Part shown: positions 5,719-8,305 of the stretch, piece after piece
Numbering within the stretch: the first letter of the stretch is position 1
Layout: every line of letters begins with the position of its first letter
Source: Rikenellaceae bacterium
GTDB lineage: Bacteria; Bacteroidota; Bacteroidia; Bacteroidales; UBA932
Direction of reading: 5' to 3'
NCBI GenBank assembly: GCA_003520315.1
Contig: DOVA01000048.1
Span: forward strand, 283 to 8,587
Length of the DNA: 8,305 bases
Translations under genes and position numbers: made by a program
Notes under the pieces: model-generated
The model's input: only the letters and a program-made list of their open reading frames with translations
Database searches by the model: none
Told to the model about the DNA's origin: nothing

Positions 5719-8305
5719 TTAGAAAGTAAATTCAACACCGAAAGTATAAGTCTTGCTTATAGGAGTTTCCCAACCCCTTGAGCCATATGCATTAACTTCA
5801 GGATCATATACATCATAGGCAGAAAGAGTCCAAAGATTTGATCCATTAAAGTAAATTCTTACATCGGAAATATTAATTTTGTTGATAAGGTTCTTTGGAA
5901 GACTGTAACCTATAGTTATGTTCTTCAACCTGAGATAATCTGCCTTATGCATGTGACGACTACTCTTCTGATTTACATCCTCCATATCAATTGCTGCACG
6001 CATAGGTAACTTTGCATCTTTATGCTCCGGTGTCCATCTGTTCTTGTACTGATCCTTAGATACTATTCTCTCCCAGTAATAACCATCATCAGTTACGTCT
6101 CTTCCTGCACCATCATATGTATATCCACCTATTTTATATGTGAAGTTTAATCCTGCAGAAAAATTTTTCCATTTAACGTCAGTATTAATACCACCAAATA
6201 GTTTTGGATTAACATCACCAAGAATCACCTCACTCGCCTTGGAATAGGAAAATGTTGCCGGACGTCCATTGACAGTCAAATCAGGCGTAGCATCGTTATT
6301 AAGATACCAGACATTCTTTCCTGTCTCGTCATCTACACCTGCCCACTCAAGTCCATACAGAGCAAGAGTTGAACCACCTTCAACATATCTGAATTTTGCT
6401 CTCGCATCTCCCCCTGTAGGGTCATACCACGTAATTGGCTGTCCTCCATATAGTTTATTCACTTTAGACTTAATTGAAGAGGCAGTAATCCCTGCACTCC
6501 ATCTAAGATCCTTTTTTCTAATAATATCTCCACTGATCTCAATCTCAATACCATGATTGTTTATTTCGCCAATGTTCTTAAGTGTGGAGCCAAAACCCGT
6601 AACAAGTGAAATTGGAACATCCTGGAGTAAATCTTTAGAAGTTCTGTCAAAGTATTCAATAGTTCCGGAGAGCCTTTGATCAAAAAGACCAAATTCCAAA
6701 GCAAAATTATAAGTGTAGCTTGTTTCCCAAGAGAGATCAGGATCAGCTATAGTACTAACTCCGCCGCCAGGGTTCTGCATATAATTATTGGTATAGGAGG
6801 TTAATGAACGCCATCCGTAATTAGAAGTTGGAAGGGTACCATTAACACCATAAGAGGCTCTTAATCGGAGATTACTTATATAATCAAGATTCTCCATAAA
6901 CTTCTCACTGTTTATCTTCCATGATCCAGCAACTGACCAGAAATCACCCCAACGATTATTTTCTCCAAGTCTTGAAGAACCATCTCTACGGTAAGATGCT
7001 GAGAAATAATATTTGCTTAGATAGTTGTACTCAATACGAGAGAGTGCAGATAGCATTGTATTGCCCCAATTATACCCTGCTGCATCAAGTTTCCCTGCTG
7101 TAGAGACAGTATGAAGAGTGCTTGTAGGCAAATTTGTTCCTGTTGACCTCTGGAAATAAGTCTGATTATCTTCTGCTTCCCATCCAATCAATACACCTAA
7201 GGTATGCTTGTCTGCGAAAACTTTATTGTAACTCAATGTTGATGATGATACGAGTTTAGATGTATTTGTACTCATTTCGTTTACAGACCCTGAGGTTGAA
7301 GAGCCATTGAAGTGTAATGCGCTGTAATAGATATGATCCATTGTATTAGTATTGTCATAAGAAAATACTGTCTTAAATATCAGCTCCGGCAAAAACTTAA
7401 TTGTAAGAGTTTCATTAGCACTAATCTTAAGCATCTTTGTCCAGTTCTCCCACTGTTCATTGTAGTAAACAGGATTATAGGCATAACTACCATATCTGTC
7501 AGTCCATGGCTGACCTGTGACAACATTTGTTGGCCAGTAAAGAGGCCACAACAAATTCCTTGATTGCATGAAGTAGTTTGCTCCAGTGGAACGAGTATCA
7601 TTAAATCCACTCTTTTCGCTTCTCGCAATATTAATATTGGTGGTAAACTCAATGAACCTGTTAATCTTTTGATTCAAATTAACACGACCTGTTACACGCT
7701 CGTAATCATTGATAGTTATCCTCCCCTGCTCTTTGGTGTAAGAAAGTGATGAATAGTAGTTAGATCTGTCAGATGCCCCACTGACTGACATATCATAGGT
7801 CTGATAAACAGGTGTTCTGAAAAGAACATCATCCCAGTTGTAGAACGTTCCTGCTCTGTCACCGCCAACTGTGAGAGAGTTGACAGTATTGTCTGGAGCA
7901 GTAAAAGTATAACCGTGCTTATTAAACCTCTTGTTCATCTGAGCAAGGGCATTTGCACTTGCTTGCTCAGGAGTTTTGTTTTGATAATAAATTCCTGCAT
8001 TCCAGAAATTTTCATAGTACAACTCTAGTTGCTGCTCAGGAGTAGCTGTCTCATAGTTATCTGTAGCCCAATCAGGTGAGATGCCCACTGAGGCTTTAAA
8101 GTTAATTCCAGGCTTACCCTCTTTCCCCTTTTTGGTCGTAACAACGATAACACCATTTGCAGCACGTGAACCGTAAAGTGCTGATGCCGCTGCATCTTTC
8201 AACACTGTAATTGACTCGATGTCACTCGGATTAAGGGTGCTCATTACATTGTTCGAAGTGTAGAGATAGTCTCCCATCTGTCCGGAGCTCCCTGAAATAG
8301 CAGGG
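5719..8305 (-). CDS. SusC/RagA-family TonB-dependent outer-membrane transporter, 5'-truncated by the window edge
   Basis: The frame stays open to the right edge and gives 861 residues. Family members are about 1000-1100, so the signal peptide, the carboxypeptidase-regulatory-like domain, the TonB box and the start of the plug are probably outside the window. The protein is a 22-strand outer-membrane barrel that imports nutrients with TonB energy, paired with SusD. Seen: the end of the plug domain, LNPSDIESITVLKDAAASAL followed by YGSRAANGVIVVTTKKG (visible residues 24-60), a hallmark of the family; long amphipathic, Tyr/Asn/Ser-rich barrel strands; RLKNITIGYSLPKN and IYFNGSNLWTLSAYDVYDPE near the end; and a terminal TFGVEFTF ending in Phe, as expected for an outer-membrane barrel. 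The Met at 8277 is internal, because nine in-frame codons precede it and the plug motif follows almost at once. The SusD partner starts 17 bp downstream. No frameshift is evident. The substrate cannot be inferred. Confidence 0.96.
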   Translation of the reverse strand, partial: PAISGSSGQMGDYLYTSNNVMSTLNPSDIESITVLKDAAASALYGSRAANGVIVVTTKKGKEGKPGINFKASVGISPDWATDNYETATPEQQLELYYENFWNAGIYYQNKTPEQASANALAQMNKRFNKHGYTFTAPDNTVNSLTVGGDRAGTFYNWDDVLFRTPVYQTYDMSVSGASDRSNYYSSLSYTKEQGRITINDYERVTGRVNLNQKINRFIEFTTNINIARSEKSGFNDTRSTGANYFMQSRNLLWPLYWPTNVVTGQPWTDRYGSYAYNPVYYNEQWENWTKMLKISANETLTIKFLPELIFKTVFSYDNTNTMDHIYYSALHFNGSSTSGSVNEMSTNTSKLVSSSTLSYNKVFADKHTLGVLIGWEAEDNQTYFQRSTGTNLPTSTLHTVSTAGKLDAAGYNWGNTMLSALSRIEYNYLSKYYFSASYRRDGSSRLGENNRWGDFWSVAGSWKINSEKFMENLDYISNLRLRASYGVNGTLPTSNYGWRSLTSYTNNYMQNPGGGVSTIADPDLSWETSYTYNFALEFGLFDQRLSGTIEYFDRTSKDLLQDVPISLVTGFGSTLKNIGEINNHGIEIEISGDIIRKKDLRWSAGITASSIKSKVNKLYGGQPITWYDPTGGDARAKFRYVEGGSTLALYGLEWAGVDDETGKNVWYLNNDATPDLTVNGRPATFSYSKASEVILGDVNPKLFGGINTDVKWKNFSAGLNFTYKIGGYTYDGAGRDVTDDGYYWERIVSKDQYKNRWTPEHKDAKLPMRAAIDMEDVNQKSSRHMHKADYLRLKNITIGYSLPKNLINKINISDVRIYFNGSNLWTLSAYDVYDPEVNAYGSRGWETPISKTYTFGVEFTF

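Noticed and set aside
5719..8277. ATG at 8277 as the start of the SusC-family gene
   Set aside because: Nine in-frame codons lie upstream to the window edge, and the next residues are the late plug domain; a start here would remove the signal peptide, TonB box and most of the plug. It is an internal Met in a gene cut by the window edge.

Overview
The window looks like chromosomal DNA from a member of Bacteroidota, probably the order Bacteroidales. Three things point there: a SusC/SusD outer-membrane pair, a histidine-degradation operon that ends in glutamate formimidoyltransferase, and a TAnnTTTG-type promoter box. The DNA is moderately AT-rich. All six genes lie on the minus strand, so transcription runs from high to low coordinates. 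Coding density is very high: the only substantial gap is 117 bp (4106-4222).

Region 1 (8305-4223) is a nutrient-uptake unit. It holds a TonB-dependent SusC/RagA-family transporter whose N-terminus lies beyond the right edge, then 17 bp later a SusD/RagB-family surface lipoprotein with a clear lipobox. A GC-rich hairpin with a T-tract at 4167-4202 ends this unit. The substrate cannot be read from the sequence.

Region 2 (4222-4106) is the intergenic segment. It holds the susD terminator, a Bacteroidota-type promoter for the next operon whose upstream element falls in the terminator's T-tract, and a 7-bp inverted repeat near the predicted transcription start that could be an operator.

Region 3 (4105-1) is a histidine utilisation (hut) operon: hutH (histidine ammonia-lyase), hutI (imidazolonepropionase), a UlaG/COG2220-like metallo-beta-lactamase-fold hydrolase, and ftcD (glutamate formimidoyltransferase, cut by the left edge). 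hutH/hutI overlap by 4 bp (ATGA), hutI/MBL overlap by 16 bp, and ftcD follows the MBL gene after 5 bp, so the genes are almost certainly co-transcribed and translationally coupled. The encoded steps are histidine to urocanate (HutH), imidazolonepropionate to formiminoglutamate (HutI), and formiminoglutamate plus tetrahydrofolate to glutamate plus 5-formimino-THF (FtcD). Urocanate hydratase (hutU) and formimino-THF cyclodeaminase (fchA) are not in the window and may lie past the left edge.

Most of the window is ordinary. The main anomalies are two: HutI has Asn at the position where the family's metal-binding and catalytic Asp is expected, and an uncharacterised metallo-hydrolase is overlapped with its 3' end. 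I saw no previously undescribed multi-gene system, mobile element, CRISPR array or RNA gene.
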